NCBI GenBank assembly: GCA_017470905.1
Contig: JAFUXL010000004.1
Span: 112,705-176,704 of the forward strand
Direction: 5' to 3'
Source of the DNA: Ruminococcus sp.
Lineage (GTDB): Bacteria > Bacillota > Clostridia > Oscillospirales > Ruminococcaceae
DNA length: 64,000 nucleotides
The position numbers were made by a program, and so were the translations under genes. The notes under the pieces were generated by a model. That model was not told the origin of the DNA, ran no database searches, and saw nothing but the letters and a program-made list of their open reading frames with translations. Positions 53,810 through 62,234 of the stretch are shown here, piece by piece. How positions within the stretch are numbered: position 1 is the stretch's first letter; each line of letters begins with the position of its first letter.

Positions 53810-53922
53810 TACTCTTGTCTCAGTATGACAACTGTGCGTTGCAGTTGTCGGGTACGCTTTGCCGTACTTATTATCTGTATCTTTCGGCTTTTTATGCCGA
53901 TATTTTTAAGGAGGTGCAAACA

Positions 53923-54183
53923 ATGCCGAATATTAAATCCGCTAAGAAGAGAGTTAAGGTTAATGCTACAAAGGCTGCTGCCAATAAGTCAAGAAAATCG
54001 GAGCTTAAAACCATCCTCAAAAAGGCTGACGCTGCTGTTGCAGAAAATGCCGCAAACAAAGAGGAGGCTATCAGAGTAGCTATCAAGAGAGTTGACCAGG
54101 CTTGCGCTAAGGGTCTTATGCATAAGAATAAGGCTGCAAGAAAAAAATCTCAGCTCGCTAAGAAGCTCAACGCTTCAAAATAA
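53923..54183 (+). CDS. rpsT: Ribosomal protein S20
   Basis: 86 aa; ATG 53923 follows AAGGAGGTG. Begins MPNIKSAKKRVK and is rich in Lys/Ala, as in S20 of the small subunit. Longer upstream frames are open only through the leader. Single-gene transcript with promoter and terminator. Confidence 0.97.
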   Translation: MPNIKSAKKRVKVNATKAAANKSRKSELKTILKKADAAVAENAANKEEAIRVAIKRVDQACAKGLMHKNKAARKKSQLAKKLNASK

Positions 54184-54203
54184 TCCTTTGATATAAAATC
54201 AAA

Positions 54204-54239
54204 TCCCCTGTCGGAAACTCACGTCCGGCAGGGGGTTTT
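54204..54239 (+). terminator. Terminator after rpsT
   Basis: Stem CCCCTGTCGGA / TCCGGCAGGGG (one G-U pair) followed by TTTT. Confidence 0.8.
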
Positions 54240-54355
54240 AGTCTTTAATCAGCATTCCATATTAAAAAAATTGTTCTTACATCAGAACAATGTGCGTATA
54301 TTATAAAATTTGTGAAATTTAGACAAATATATATATATATTTGTGTTTTATACTA

Positions 54356-54384
54356 TTGACAAATGCCAAAAAATGTGATATACT
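54356..54384 (+). promoter_or_regulatory. Promoter of interrupted-dockerin gene
   Basis: TTGACA, 17 nt, TATACT. An alternating AT palindrome (ACAAATATATATATATATTTG, 54323-54343) lies just upstream. The 120-nt leader can fold CTGCC/GGCAG and GTTG/CAAC stems. Confidence 0.7.
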
Positions 54385-54511
54385 TAAATCAAATAAGAGG
54401 TTGTCAACTGCCGCTTAATGGGGCAGCAGACATTACTCTGTAACAGGTATACACAAATTTGTTGTTTTGCGGAAGCAACAGTAACTTGAATTGGTGAAAG
54501 GGGAAATGTTT

Positions 54512-55513
54512 ATGAAACTTAAGAAAATGGCTGCCGCTGTTTTGTCAGCATTGACCGTATTTTCATGCAGCACTCCCATTCATTCGTTTGCCTGGGGGTG
54601 GGTGAAACCGGGTTCAAGTGTTGAGGATATGGAAAAGAAGCTTGACGAATTGTACGGCGGAGAATTTGGAAAGTTTAAAGAATTTGAAATTTATGGATAT
54701 TCCGATATATTTGACGGAGTAAGTAAAAAAGTTTTCAAGCTGGATGGCTGGTACAGGAGCGGCGTTGTTGCAAGATATGACGGAACGCTCATATACATGA
54801 CAACCGAAAACAAGGCAGAAGTGAAAGCTTTTATCGAAGAAAATTACCCCGATTACTATCTTATGAATGATGAAGAAGAATATGATGAAAACGGTTATAA
54901 TTTCGTGACATGGACTTATGACTATGATGAAAGCGGAAAGGATATATCCGATATTTGCAATGCGTTAAAAGAGAGAAATTTAATCAGCGCATTTGATTAC
55001 AAGTTTGGTGGATACAGCTTTTACGATATGATGTTTAATCAAGGATATTTGACAGGCTACCCGACGAAATACAGTGATGCTATGGGTAAAAGGGAAGACC
55101 ACACAGACGAGCTTATGCAGAAATTAAGTGGTTTTGTTGAGGAAAATAATCTTGATTTCGATGTTGTTCTCTTTGATACATTAAAAATGAGAACCTTTGG
55201 TGACGGAGTTAATGTTCCCTTTTATGAAATGCCGAGTTATGTTGATGCAGAGGGAAAATATCCCGATATTTTCTTTGACACTCCTCATGTGTGCGTTATT
55301 CCCAATGAGGGTGTCTCCGATTATGAACAAAGCGTTGTTGCAAGGAGAATAAAGGAAGAATTTGGACTTGATTCAATACTCGCCTGGGATCAGGCAATCG
55401 GAGACGGAGGAATAAGTTTTCCTGATGAACATATAGACATATTCAATGCGGTTCTGGGCGATGCGAACAATGACGGAAAAATGAGCATATCGGATGCCGT
55501 TGCAGTACTCTAG
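54512..55513 (+). CDS. Secreted protein, dockerin cut by in-frame TAG
   Basis: 333 aa to the stop; ATG 54512 follows AAAGGGG. Signal peptide (about 1-27), then a domain of unknown kind (about 30-310) with many Asp/Glu/Tyr residues. The C-terminus enters a dockerin, LGDANNDGKMSISDAVAVL, and stops at TAG. In frame after the TAG the rest of a dockerin continues to 55642. No family recognised for the main domain. May be a pseudogene, a sequencing error or a readthrough product. Confidence 0.75.
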   Translation: MKLKKMAAAVLSALTVFSCSTPIHSFAWGWVKPGSSVEDMEKKLDELYGGEFGKFKEFEIYGYSDIFDGVSKKVFKLDGWYRSGVVARYDGTLIYMTTENKAEVKAFIEENYPDYYLMNDEEEYDENGYNFVTWTYDYDESGKDISDICNALKERNLISAFDYKFGGYSFYDMMFNQGYLTGYPTKYSDAMGKREDHTDELMQKLSGFVEENNLDFDVVLFDTLKMRTFGDGVNVPFYEMPSYVDAEGKYPDIFFDTPHVCVIPNEGVSDYEQSVVARRIKEEFGLDSILAWDQAIGDGGISFPDEHIDIFNAVLGDANNDGKMSISDAVAVL

Positions 55514-55642
55514 AACCTGGCAAATTCCGAAAAATATCCCCTTTCCGCACAGGGAAGATATAATGCCGACTGTGACGGCACAGACGGAATAACGGGTCTT
55601 GATGCCGCATATATTCAGTATGCGGACAAAGCCGAGGGCTGA
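55514..55642 (+). other. Second half of interrupted dockerin
   Basis: 42 codons in the same frame as the preceding gene (NLANSEKYPLSAQGRYNADC, then DGTDGITGLDAAYIQYADKA). They keep both calcium-loop positions and end with TGA. The TAG sits exactly at the Gln of AILQYLANSEKYPLS in the GH9 dockerin, a CAG-to-TAG change. Selection seems to have kept the tail. Confidence 0.85.
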
Positions 55643-55703
55643 AATCCGTGATTTTCCCCTCCGCAGATACGGGTAAAAAAGATAATTTTTGTGCATATTG
55701 CCT

Positions 55704-55733
55704 ATGACATTTTTCATGAAAATATGCTATAAT
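55704..55733 (+). promoter_or_regulatory. carD promoter
   Basis: ATGACA, 18 nt, then TGCTATAAT (extended -10) about 10 nt before the attenuator hairpin. Confidence 0.6.
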
Positions 55734-55743
55734 TAATATAATC

Positions 55744-55801
55744 AACGTGTAGTCGCTGTCTGACGTAAGTCCGGTTGTGCGGCTGCACGTTTTTTATTTT
55801 T
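55744..55801 (+). terminator. Attenuator-like hairpin before carD
   Basis: Thirteen-bp stem AACGTGTAGTCGC / GCGGCTGCACGTT (two G-U pairs) and TTTTTTATTTTT, lying between the promoter and the carD ribosome site. As a full intrinsic terminator in a leader it should limit readthrough, or yield a short RNA. Confidence 0.7.
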
Positions 55802-55814
55802 AGGAGGTATCTGT

Positions 55815-56312
55815 ATGTATAGCTTGAATGAAGCTGTTGTGTATGCGTCATACGGCGTATGCATAATCGAGGCAATAGAAACCCGTGATTTCAGCGGCGA
55901 AAATATCGAATATTACGTTCTACGTCCCGTGGGCGATATGAAAAATAAATTCTATGTCCCCACGTCAAACGGCAGTCTTGCGGAAAAAATGCGCAGGGTC
56001 TATTCAAAGGACGAGGTTGAAAAATTGATTGACGTAATGCCCGATGAGGGATTTATCTGGATAGACAACGAAATCCGCCGCAGAGAGGAATACAGAAATA
56101 TAATAGAGTCGGGCGACAGACATCAGCTTGTTCAGCTAATTAAAACGCTCTATATCCGCAGAAACGAACTCAGCCGACAGAATAAGAAGCTGCGCTCCGC
56201 AGACGAAAGATTTCTCAGCGAGGCGGAAAATATGCTCTATGATGAATTTGCCTATGCCCTTAAAATTCCGAGAGATGAAGTGATAGGCTATATAAAGGAA
56301 CGCATAGCATGA
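55815..56312 (+). CDS. carD: CarD/CdnL-family transcription regulator
   Basis: 165 aa. The N-terminal RNA-polymerase interaction domain (VVYASYGVCIIEAIETRDF ... YYVLRPV) and a helical C-terminal part (LVQLIKTLYIRRNELS) match CarD-like proteins that bind the RNA polymerase beta subunit and stabilise open complexes. AGGAGG ribosome site; single gene behind an attenuator. Confidence 0.88.
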   Translation: MYSLNEAVVYASYGVCIIEAIETRDFSGENIEYYVLRPVGDMKNKFYVPTSNGSLAEKMRRVYSKDEVEKLIDVMPDEGFIWIDNEIRRREEYRNIIESGDRHQLVQLIKTLYIRRNELSRQNKKLRSADERFLSEAENMLYDEFAYALKIPRDEVIGYIKERIA

Positions 56313-56338
56313 AAAAACTTCCGCATTTCTGCGGAAGT
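56311..56338 (-). terminator. Terminator after asnB (minus)
   Basis: Stem ACTTCCGCA / TGCGGAAGT with a T-tract on the minus strand. It overlaps the end of carD and may serve both. Confidence 0.8.
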
Positions 56339-56350
56339 CGGCGGTTGTTA

Positions 56351-58177
56351 TCATGTGAATTTTATATCGAATTTTTTCAGCCAGTAATCAAGCTGAATGA
56401 AAAAGGCTATAGTCTGCGGCAAATTCATAAGCTGACCGTACCAGCGGACATTATCCTCATGCCTTAACAATCTTTCAAGCTCCTCACGCTTTACGAGGTC
56501 GGTAAGGGGAGTATCTTCGGCGAGGATATTTTTCAGCTTATCGGTTACGGCGGTGAGGAATGCGGGGTTGTGCGTTTTCGGGTACGGGCTTTTCTTTCTC
56601 CAGAGGACTTCATCGGGCAGCCAGTCTTTCATCGCCTCACGCAAAAGACCCTTTTCACGTCCCTGCCAGTCCTTGTATTCCCATTTCACGTTATAGAGAT
56701 ATTCGGCTATTCTGTAATCGCAGAAAGGCACACGCACTTCAAGTCCGCTGTACATACTCATGCGGTCTTTTCTGTCGAGGAGTGTCTGCATGAACCAGTG
56801 AAAATTAAGCTGTGTCATTTCACGCATACGGCTTTCAAGCGGACTGTCGGAGGGGAGCTTATCGGCATAATCGGCAGTTTCCCTGTATCTTGAATATATA
56901 TATTCCTCCGCATTGATTTTGTCCGAATAATAATTGCAGAGGAATTTTTTTCTGTATGCGGTACTCTGCGCCCATGGGAAACCGTCCGTTTCACGTATAT
57001 CCTTGTCACGATACCACGGATAGCCCCCGAAAATTTCGTCCGCACATTCTCCCGAAAGAGCGACTGTGCCGTATTTTTTTATCTCACGGCAGAAAAGCAG
57101 CAGCGAGGCATCAACATCAGCCATGCCCGGCAGTCCTCTTGCGTCCACTGCTTCATCAAGGGCATTGACAAGTTCGGGGGTATCGACTACCGTCCAATGA
57201 TGAACCGTTCCAAGATATTCGGTCATTTTATTTATATATTCGGGGTCACTGTTCGGCTGGAAATGCGATGCCTTGAAATATTTTTCGTTGTCTCTGTAGT
57301 CAACCGAGAATGTATGGAGAATTTTTCCGTTTTTCCTCATTTCGTCTGCGGCAACGGAGGATATAAGGCTTGAGTCCAGTCCGCCCGAAAGAAATGTGCA
57401 AACGGGTACATCAGAGACAAGCTGCCTGCGTATCGAGTCGAGGACGAGTTCACGGACATTTTCAACAGTCTGTTCAAAACTCTCGTTCAGTTCACAGGCT
57501 TTCAGTCTCCAGTATTCCCATATGTCAAGACCCTTTTCGCTGTAATATCCGCACCAGCCGGCTTTGAGTTCCTTTATATTTTTTATTACACCGCAGGAGG
57601 GTGTGCGCCCCGGTGCCGTGAGAATAAGCTCCGCCGCACCGATTTCGTCTATTTCATGCGGTATGTCGGGATATTCAAGCAGTGCGGGGATTTCGGAGGC
57701 GAATATGAATTTATCGTTTGTTACCGTATAGAAAAAGGGCTTTACTCCTATCCTGTCACGGGCGGCGAATATTCGGTTTTCGCTCATATCATATATGACA
57801 AAGGCAAATATTCCGTTGAAATAATCAACGCATTTTTCGCCCCATTTGATATAGCTTTTAAGTACTGCTTCCGTATCGGAATGCGTTTCAAATTCAAATT
57901 CATTTTCAAGTCTGCTGCGGATTTCCTGAGTGTTATAGAGTTCCCCGTTATAGACTATGGTATATTTTTTATTTCCTGCGGCGAAAGTCATGGGCTGTCT
58001 GCCGCCGTCAATATCTATTACCGCAAGCCTTGTGTGGACAAGGGCGGCATTTTTAAACAAGATAATTCCTTTCTGGTCGGGTCCTCTGCGAGAGAGAGCT
58101 TTCTGCATAAGCTCACAGGCTTTCATCTCCTCACGCATATCCTCCTTGAAGCTTATGATACCTGCTATTCCGCACAT
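56351..58177 (-). CDS. asnB: Asparagine synthetase (glutamine-hydrolysing)
   Basis: 608 aa. N-terminal glutaminase begins MCGIAGI with Cys2 as nucleophile; RRGPDQKG and YNGELYN follow. The synthetase domain has the ATP PP-loop FLSGGLDSSLI and SGECADEIFGGYPWY. Makes asparagine from aspartate and glutamine in the cytosol. Stand-alone gene. Confidence 0.96.
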   Translation of the reverse strand: MCGIAGIISFKEDMREEMKACELMQKALSRRGPDQKGIILFKNAALVHTRLAVIDIDGGRQPMTFAAGNKKYTIVYNGELYNTQEIRSRLENEFEFETHSDTEAVLKSYIKWGEKCVDYFNGIFAFVIYDMSENRIFAARDRIGVKPFFYTVTNDKFIFASEIPALLEYPDIPHEIDEIGAAELILTAPGRTPSCGVIKNIKELKAGWCGYYSEKGLDIWEYWRLKACELNESFEQTVENVRELVLDSIRRQLVSDVPVCTFLSGGLDSSLISSVAADEMRKNGKILHTFSVDYRDNEKYFKASHFQPNSDPEYINKMTEYLGTVHHWTVVDTPELVNALDEAVDARGLPGMADVDASLLLFCREIKKYGTVALSGECADEIFGGYPWYRDKDIRETDGFPWAQSTAYRKKFLCNYYSDKINAEEYIYSRYRETADYADKLPSDSPLESRMREMTQLNFHWFMQTLLDRKDRMSMYSGLEVRVPFCDYRIAEYLYNVKWEYKDWQGREKGLLREAMKDWLPDEVLWRKKSPYPKTHNPAFLTAVTDKLKNILAEDTPLTDLVKREELERLLRHEDNVRWYGQLMNLPQTIAFFIQLDYWLKKFDIKFT

Positions 58178-58306
58178 ATGGATACCTCCGCCGCTTACGG
58201 CTGCGGCAAGCCGTTATATTTACTGTCTATTATATGAAAATTTTCTCATAATGTTTCTGCGGCGGAAAATAATATCGTTGCACTTGATTAACTTTCAAAA
58301 TAAGTA

Positions 58307-58335
58307 TTGACAAAGTAAATATCGTGTAGTATAAT
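58307..58335 (+). promoter_or_regulatory. metK promoter
   Basis: TTGACA, 17 nt, TATAAT, immediately before the SAM-I aptamer. Confidence 0.8.
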
Positions 58336-58343
58336 ATAGGCAT

Positions 58344-58443
58344 AACCTTATCAAGAGTGGTGGAGGAAACAGGTCCTGTGAAGCCCGGCAACCTGAATTT
58401 CAAGGTGCTAATTCCTGCGGTATTTCCGAAAGATGAGGATTTC
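58344..58443 (+). ncRNA. SAM-I (S-box) riboswitch
   Basis: Contains the S-box marks: CTTATCAAGAGTGGTGGAGG, then a GAAGCCCGGCAACC core and GGTGCTAATTCCTGC, in the right order and spacing. S-adenosylmethionine binding should favour the terminator below and shut metK. Confidence 0.95.
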
Positions 58444-58458
58444 TCCCATTGCCTTTTA

Positions 58459-58498
58459 AGAGAATGTCCGAACTGCGGATATTCTCTCTTTTTTTTGA
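58459..58498 (+). terminator. Riboswitch expression platform terminator
   Basis: Stem AGAGAAT-GTCCG / CGGAT-ATTCTCT followed by eight or more T. Confidence 0.92.
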
Positions 58499-58540
58499 TA
58501 AGGACGGTTTTTCAATATATAAAATTTCCAGGAGGTAGAA

Positions 58541-59725
58541 ATGAAAAAATTTTTCTTTACATCAGAGTCAGTGACCGAGGGTCATCCCGATAAAATCTGC
58601 GACCAGATTTCCGATGCAATACTTGATGCAATTCTCGAACAGGACGACAAAGCCCGTGTTGCCTGCGAAACTGCCGTAACCACGGGAATGATACTCTGTA
58701 TGGGAGAAATTTCCACAAAGGCTAAAGTGGATATTCCCAGAATCGCCCGTCAGGTTGTCGCAGATATTGGCTATGACAGAGCTAAATACGGTTTCGATGC
58801 CCATACCTGCTCCGTACTCACAAGCATTGACGAACAGTCCCCCGATATTGCAATGGGAGTGAACGAGGCTTTTGAATACAGAGAACAGGACAACGAAGAT
58901 GACGGTCTTTCAAACGGTGCAGGCGACCAGGGCATTATGTTCGGCTTTGCCTGCGATGAAACTCCGGAGCTTATGCCGCTGCCCATTTCCCTTGCTCACA
59001 AGCTTGCGTTAAGACTTACGGAAGTGAGAAAGGACGGCACTCTCCGCTATCTTCGCCCCGACGGAAAATCTCAGGTAACTGTTGAATATCACGACAACAA
59101 GCCCGTAAGAGTTGATGCGGTTGTCGTATCGTCACAGCACTCCGCAGATGTTTCCCTCGAAAACGTAAGAAAAGACATTGAGGAATTTGTTATCCGTGCG
59201 GTTATACCTGCCGAACTCATGGACGAGAATACAAAGATATTCATTAATCCCACGGGACGTTTCGTTGTCGGAGGTCCGCAGGGCGACAGTGGTCTTACGG
59301 GAAGAAAAATAATCGTTGATACATACGGCGGATATTCCCGTCACGGCGGCGGAGCATTCAGCGGCAAAGACCCGACAAAGGTTGACAGAAGTGCCGCATA
59401 TGCCGCAAGATATATCGCAAAGAATATCGTTGCCGCAGGACTTGCCGAAAAGTGCGAGGTACAGCTTTCGTATGCCATAGGAGTTGCAAAGCCTGTTTCG
59501 ATACTGGTTGACACATTCGGCACGGGAAAGGTTGACGAAAATAAACTTGCAGACGCTGTTTCAAAGGTATTCGACCTGCGTCCGACTGCAATAATCAAAA
59601 TGCTCGGTTTAAGAAAGCCCCAGTACAGACAGCTTGCCGCCTACGGTCACATGGGACGTGAAAATCTCGGTGTCGCATGGGAGAAAACAGACAAAGCCGA
59701 TGCAATAAAAGCTGCACTTGAATAA
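58541..59725 (+). CDS. metK: S-adenosylmethionine synthetase
   Basis: 394 aa. [30 protein letters not shown] and [16 protein letters not shown] are family signatures for the MAT enzyme that makes SAM from methionine and ATP. GGAGG precedes the ATG. Regulated by the upstream SAM-I riboswitch. The stop codon is part of the downstream AT-rich repeat. Confidence 0.98.
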   Translation: MKKFFFTSESVTEGHPDKICDQISDAILDAILEQDDKARVACETAVTTGMILCMGEISTKAKVDIPRIARQVVADIGYDRAKYGFDAHTCSVLTSIDEQSPDIAMGVNEAFEYREQDNEDDGLSNGAGDQGIMFGFACDETPELMPLPISLAHKLALRLTEVRKDGTLRYLRPDGKSQVTVEYHDNKPVRVDAVVVSSQHSADVSLENVRKDIEEFVIRAVIPAELMDENTKIFINPTGRFVVGGPQGDSGLTGRKIIVDTYGGYSRHGGGAFSGKDPTKVDRSAAYAARYIAKNIVAAGLAEKCEVQLSYAIGVAKPVSILVDTFGTGKVDENKLADAVSKVFDLRPTAIIKMLGLRKPQYRQLAAYGHMGRENLGVAWEKTDKADAIKAALE

Positions 59726-59748
59726 TGCATAATTCATAATTCATAATT
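59724..59748. repeat. 25-bp inverted repeat, left copy
   Basis: AATGCATAATTC + ATAATTCATAATT, the reverse complement of 61580-61604 with one mismatch in 25. It overlaps the last two bases of the metK stop codon. The ABC exporter gene lies between the two copies. Confidence 0.8.
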
Positions 59749-59785
59749 AAGAATTGTGTTGTCTTTAATATAATTTCCGATAATT

Positions 59786-59812
59786 ATTGCCCCCGCCGTC
59801 GGCGAGGGCAAT
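59786..59812. terminator. Hairpin downstream of metK and ABC exporter
   Basis: Stem ATTGCCC / GGGCAAT around an inner CGCC / GGCG. It sits between the convergent metK and exporter genes and may stop both; T-tracts are weak. Confidence 0.6.
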
Positions 59813-59829
59813 GATTTTGTGTGCATAAA

Positions 59830-59846
59830 AATTATGAATTATGAAG
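59830..59846. repeat. ATTATGAATTATGAAG repeat copy
   Basis: Partial copy of the repeat, same orientation as the right copy at 61580, overlapping the exporter stop codon. Confidence 0.55.
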
Positions 59847-61541
59847 AGAACTGATTTCCGTTATTCCGTTTTCGGTGAAGTTGAGTACCCTGTCGCAAAT
59901 ATCAAGGGCGGCCGGACGGTGAGTTATAATAATTATGGTTTTGTCGGTCATCTTTCTGAGATTTTCAAGAAGCTGTTTCTCGGATTGCTGGTCAAGTGCG
60001 CTCGTGGACTCGTCAAGGAGAAGTATTGGACTGTCTGAGAATATTGCCCTTGCAACGGCTATTCTCTGCATCTGACCCTCCGAAAGACCTGCGCCTCGTT
60101 CTCCAAGAACGGTATCAATTCCGTTTTCAAGACCCGATATAAATTCATCGGCACAGGCGATTTTAAGGGCATTCATAATTTTTTCATCGTTTCCCGACTG
60201 CGATTTGTCCGCAAAGCTGACAATATCCCTGACAGTTCCCGACATAAGCTGGTTGCCCTGCGGAATATATGCGAAAAGCCTGTGAAATTCCGTACCAAGC
60301 TCATGGGTGCTGCCGTCATTGTAGGTGATATAGCGTTCGCCGTCGTCAAGTCTGTATATGCACATGAGCAGCTTTAGTGCGGTGGATTTTCCGCAGCCGC
60401 TGTGACCCGTAAGGGCTGCATATTCGCCCTTGTTTATGCTGAACGAGATATTTTTCAGCACGGCGGGCTGGTTGTCCTTTGTAAGGCTTTCGAGGTTTCC
60501 TGCGGCTGAATAATATGTGAAGTATGCATTTTTTATGCCTATGCATTTCATCTTGTTGTTGTATATATCGGCTATTTCGGACAGCGGGAGTGTATGCTCC
60601 GATATGTCATCATCGAAATTTTCAATTTCCATAAGTCTCTCTGCGCTTGCGGTCATGGTGTAGAATTTTGGAATATATACGGTTATGTTAGCAAAGGGCG
60701 ACTGTATCTGCGATATAAGCTGTGTTATTGCCGTGAGCATACCGTATGATATTGTACCGATTAGTATTCCGTATCCGCAGTAGATTGTGCCGAAGATATA
60801 CATTCCGTTCATAGCCGCCGCAAAGCCGATGTTGCAGATATTTGAAAAATTATTTTTTTTCATTCTTGCCGCCTTGTGGTCGGCCATTTTCTCGTCAGCC
60901 TCATCTTCAATCTGATTTTCTGCGGCAAATGAGCGTATTATCATCATGCTTGCGATGCGCTCCTGAAGAAATATCCGCAGCTTGCCGTCCTTTTCCTGCA
61001 TATTCTTGTGAAGTCTTTTCAGCACCTTTCTGAAGCCGTATGTCAGCGTTCCGAGGACTATTCCTACCGGAACAAGAATGCAGGCAAATCTCCGGTCGAG
61101 AATTATCATCATCACAAATGCGCTTATTAATTTTACCGTCATGCCCGACAGACCGGGGATTATATCGGTGTAATTATTCGCAACGACAACAGTGTCGTTG
61201 GTGAGGCGGTTGAGCCATTCGCCCGAATGTACTGCGCTTATTCTTCCGAAATCCTTGCGCATTATATTATTCAGCAGACGTTTTTTGAATATATTCTCAA
61301 AGGTCGAGCGTGAAAGCTCCTCAATCCTGCGTATAAAAGCCCTTATGGTAATCTGTCCGATTACGAGGAGGATTATAAATATGCAGTATTTGACAAAATC
61401 ATCTTTGCTGTGCGCTGCTGCGCTGTCAACTATATTTCTGAGCAGAAGGGCATATATAACTCCCGATGCGCCGATAAGCATCTGCAATACCGTAAGAATG
61501 AGAATATATAATTTTTTTTTTCGGGAACCTGCCACAGCCAT
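59832..61541 (-). CDS. ABC transporter, fused permease and ATPase
   Basis: 569 aa as read from ATG 61541. Six predicted membrane helices (about 10-290), then the nucleotide-binding domain with Walker A GHSGCGKST, signature LSEGQMQRI and Walker B ILLLDESTSALD. Exporter type; substrate unknown. ATG 61541 has no ribosome site. ATG 61567 has GAGGAG and would give MKNKQNTLKWLWQVPEKK, a better N-terminus. That frame joins this one only if the A10 tract had 11 A, or lost 2. So the gene may be slippage-controlled or carry a sequence error. Confidence 0.85.
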   Translation of the reverse strand: MAVAGSRKKKLYILILTVLQMLIGASGVIYALLLRNIVDSAAAHSKDDFVKYCIFIILLVIGQITIRAFIRRIEELSRSTFENIFKKRLLNNIMRKDFGRISAVHSGEWLNRLTNDTVVVANNYTDIIPGLSGMTVKLISAFVMMIILDRRFACILVPVGIVLGTLTYGFRKVLKRLHKNMQEKDGKLRIFLQERIASMMIIRSFAAENQIEDEADEKMADHKAARMKKNNFSNICNIGFAAAMNGMYIFGTIYCGYGILIGTISYGMLTAITQLISQIQSPFANITVYIPKFYTMTASAERLMEIENFDDDISEHTLPLSEIADIYNNKMKCIGIKNAYFTYYSAAGNLESLTKDNQPAVLKNISFSINKGEYAALTGHSGCGKSTALKLLMCIYRLDDGERYITYNDGSTHELGTEFHRLFAYIPQGNQLMSGTVRDIVSFADKSQSGNDEKIMNALKIACADEFISGLENGIDTVLGERGAGLSEGQMQRIAVARAIFSDSPILLLDESTSALDQQSEKQLLENLRKMTDKTIIIITHRPAALDICDRVLNFTENGITEISSLHNS

Positions 61542-61577
61542 TTTAATGTATTCTGTTTGTTTTTCATCTTGCTCCTC
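61512..61577 (-). promoter_or_regulatory. Ribosome site, alternative start and A10 tract of exporter
   Basis: Minus strand: GAGGAG (61577-61572), ATG (61567-61565), 15 codons, then ten A (61521-61512). The reading frame of the exporter is reached only after a +1 change in the A run. Confidence 0.7.
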
Positions 61578-61579
61578 AA

Positions 61580-61604
61580 AATTATGAATTATAAATTATG
61601 CATT
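61580..61604. repeat. 25-bp inverted repeat, right copy
   Basis: AATTATGAATTATAAATTAT + GCATT, inverted partner of 59724-59748 with 24 of 25 bases matching. Lies just upstream of the exporter ribosome site. Confidence 0.8.
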
Positions 61605-61643
61605 AAAAAAAGCACTTCCGCAACACGGAAATGCCTTTCATAA

Positions 61644-61719
61644 GGGTGGGAGATGGGATTCGAACCCACGGTCTTCGGGACCACAATCCGACGCTTTAAC
61701 CAGCTAAGCTACACCCACC
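61644..61719 (-). tRNA. tRNA-His (GTG)
   Basis: Cloverleaf with anticodon GTG in the loop TTGTGGT, and an extra 5' G opposite C73, the histidine identity pair. T arm GTGGGTTCGAATCCCAT. CCA is not encoded. Position 6-67 of the acceptor is U-U. Confidence 0.93.
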
Positions 61720-61786
61720 ATATCAATAAATAAAAACGAAGCTCCCCGTCAACGGGGGTCAGTCCATATAACAGAGAGTTTCGGAG

Positions 61787-61863
61787 TGGCGCGCCTTGCT
61801 GGATTCGAACCAGCGGCTTACTGCTTAGAAGGCAGTTACTCTATCCAGCTGAGTTAAAGGCGC
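61787..61863 (-). tRNA. tRNA-Arg (TCT)
   Basis: Acceptor GCGCCTT / AAGGCGC, anticodon arm ACTGC-CTTCTAA-GCAGT (anticodon TCT), T loop TTCGAAT, discriminator G and encoded CCA. Confidence 0.95.
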
Positions 61864-61898
61864 ACAGGATAAAATCAGCAGCCGCAGCTGCTAAAAAA

Positions 61899-61972
61899 TG
61901 GAGCGGGTGATGGGAATCGAACCCACGTGTTCAGCTTGGAAGGCTGACATTCTACCATTGAACTACACCCGC
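61899..61972 (-). tRNA. tRNA-Gly (TCC)
   Basis: Acceptor GCGGGTG / CACCCGC, anticodon loop CTTCCAA (TCC), T loop TTCGATT, discriminator T and encoded CCA. First of three tRNAs read on the minus strand. Confidence 0.95.
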
Positions 61973-62234
61973 CTGTCTCATTGACAGATAATATTATATC
62001 ACGGCAAAACGGAAATGTCAAGGGAATTTTTAAAAAAAGTCGTTATGCACAAAAAAATGCTCCAGTATGATTGCTATTTGCTGTAATTTGCAATATATGG
62101 CTCGTTCCCATGATTACAAAACAGAAACACTTTTGATAAACAGTTGACTTTTTAATAAGTTTGTGATATTATTATCTAAACGGATATTCCGTTGCATATG
62201 GCAAGCCTTTATATATTTCAAGGAGGGGTTTTTT

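Noticed and set aside
58344-58593. 78-codon frame over the metK leader
   Set aside because: It overlaps the SAM-I aptamer and terminator, which fully explain the sequence.
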